Below, in pieces: positions 6,483 through 7,228 of a stretch of DNA of 7,228 nucleotides (position 1 is the stretch's first letter; each line of letters starts with the position of its first letter). The translations under genes were made by a program, and so were the position numbers. The DNA is from Chitinophagaceae bacterium. GTDB taxonomy: Bacteria; Bacteroidota; Bacteroidia; Chitinophagales; Chitinophagaceae. The DNA lies in assembly GCA_026785745.1 (NCBI GenBank), contig JAJAZO010000074.1, forward strand, positions 1 through 7,228. The letters are read 5' to 3'. The notes under the pieces were generated by a model that searched no databases, was not told the origin of the DNA, and saw nothing but the letters and a program-made list of their open reading frames with translations.

Positions 6483-6495
6483 GCCCTTTAGGCTT

Positions 6496-7228
6496 TTAGT
6501 TTCGTTTGTCCAATCCCCAGGTCAGTTTATTGCGGAGAGTTTGCAGGAAATTATTTTCGCTGAGGCGGACCAGCTTTACGTCAAAACTCTCTTTTTTTAT
6601 CGCCAGCTGCACATCTTTGCTGATGATCTGTCGCCGGGAGTCCAGGGCACAGATGATTTCATCTGCCCGGCTTTCAATTTCAAAAGAAATGATATTGTTA
6701 TCCGGGACAATAATTGGGCGAACATTAAGATTATGCGGTGCTACTGGGGTTATTACAAAACTGCCTGAATCAGGAAACACAACCGGGCCATTGCAGCTTA
6801 ATGAATACCCGGTGGAACCGGTTGGGGTGGCCACTATCAGGCCATCTGCCCAATAAGTATTCAAAAATTCACCATTGAGGTAGGTATGAATCTTTATCAT
6901 GGAAGCCACATCTCGTTTATGAATAGAAAAATCATTCAACGCATAAGGCACATTTCCAAACATGGGAAGGCTGGCATCCAGGTGAATTAATGTTCTTGTA
7001 TCTTCTACATACGTTCTTTTTGCAATGGCTTTTACGGCTGTCTTTACTTCTTCCCGGCCAATACTGGCGAGGAAACCAAGGCGGCCAAAATTGATTCCCA
7101 TAATGGAAATCTTTTTGTCCCGTACCAGGGTAACGGTATCCAGCAAAGTACCATCACCCCCAAGGCTGATGATGAACTCCACCTCTTCAGTTAAGTCTTC
7201 TGCTACTGCAAATGTGTTGGTATCAGCA
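6496..7228 (-). CDS. nadK: NAD kinase (5' end outside window)
   Basis: Phosphorylates NAD to NADP with ATP or polyphosphate; cytosolic, the only route to NADP. The window holds the last 243 codons of a protein that is usually about 290 residues in Bacteroidota, so roughly 50 N-terminal residues are missing. The GGDGT motif is intact (FIISLGGDGTLLD, catalytic aspartate at 7155-7153). It is followed by MGINFGRLGFLA, ALNDFSIHKRD (the NE/D site for NAD ribose), ADGLIVATPTGSTGYSLSCNGPVVFPDSG (6828-6802 covers TPTGSTGYS) and ITPVAPHNLNVRPIIVPD. All are family hallmarks, so the enzyme should be active. The frame is open through a GTG at 7182 to the window edge (ADTNTFAVAEDLTEEVEF). That GTG lies directly before the strand leading to GGDGT, too close for a true start, so the gene continues beyond 7228. 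Confidence 0.96.
   Translation of the reverse strand, partial: ADTNTFAVAEDLTEEVEFIISLGGDGTLLDTVTLVRDKKISIMGINFGRLGFLASIGREEVKTAVKAIAKRTYVEDTRTLIHLDASLPMFGNVPYALNDFSIHKRDVASMIKIHTYLNGEFLNTYWADGLIVATPTGSTGYSLSCNGPVVFPDSGSFVITPVAPHNLNVRPIIVPDNNIISFEIESRADEIICALDSRRQIISKDVQLAIKKESFDVKLVRLSENNFLQTLRNKLTWGLDKRN

Noticed and set aside
6409..6768. 119-codon open frame on the plus strand
   Set aside because: It is mostly antisense to nadK, whose frame carries unmistakable motifs; its translation shows no family pattern and no leader that suggests translation.
7180..7182. GTG as start of nadK
   Set aside because: It would remove the N-terminal part of the fold and begin directly at the strand before GGDGT; the frame remains open to the window edge.
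1..7228. Search for a mobile element, CRISPR array, RNA gene, toxin-antitoxin or defence genes
   Set aside because: Nothing of the kind is visible; every long frame is a recognisable envelope or housekeeping gene and all gaps are under 210 bp.

Overview
The window looks like an ordinary chromosomal envelope-biogenesis locus of a Bacteroidota bacterium, most likely near Chitinophagaceae. The taxonomic call is inference. It rests on the gene order (NAD kinase, PorG-like DUF6089 barrel, UppS, BamA, two Skp/OmpH-like proteins), on A-rich leaders without a Shine-Dalgarno sequence, on a TAnnTTTG-type -7 promoter element before uppS, and on the enlarged POTRA3 of BamA. All seven genes lie on the minus strand, so transcription runs from position 7228 towards position 1.

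Layout in transcription order: (1) nadK, 5' end outside the window, 7228 to 6496. (2) A 144-bp gap with a weak hairpin just after nadK and an 8-bp inverted repeat before the next gene. (3) A 287-residue DUF6089/PorG-like outer-membrane barrel, 6351 to 5488. (4) A 169-bp AT-rich gap. (5) A 140-residue secreted beta-rich protein resembling DUF2541, 5318 to 4896, followed by a strong intrinsic terminator (4830-4875) whose loop carries a 17-bp interspersed-repeat-like sequence. (6) uppS, 4743 to 3973, with a good -7 element 23 bp before its start. (7) A 205-bp gap with a possible promoter, then bamA, 3767 to 1032. (8) Two Skp/OmpH-like periplasmic chaperone genes, 992 to 480 and 383 to beyond position 1, separated by 96 bp that hold a GC-rich hairpin. 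No stretch over 300 bp lacks a gene.

Functionally, BamA inserts beta-barrels into the outer membrane, and the two Skp-like proteins probably escort unfolded barrels to it. The DUF6089 protein is a probable BamA client and may be a PorG-type part of the type IX secretion system. UppS makes the undecaprenyl carrier for peptidoglycan and surface polysaccharides. NadK supplies NADP. The small DUF2541-like gene has no known role and interrupts an otherwise familiar gene array.

I saw no mobile element, CRISPR array, tRNA, rRNA or toxin-antitoxin module, and no convincing new system. The most interesting items are the terminator with the repeat in its loop, the small secreted gene upstream of it, and the stable hairpin between the two chaperone genes.
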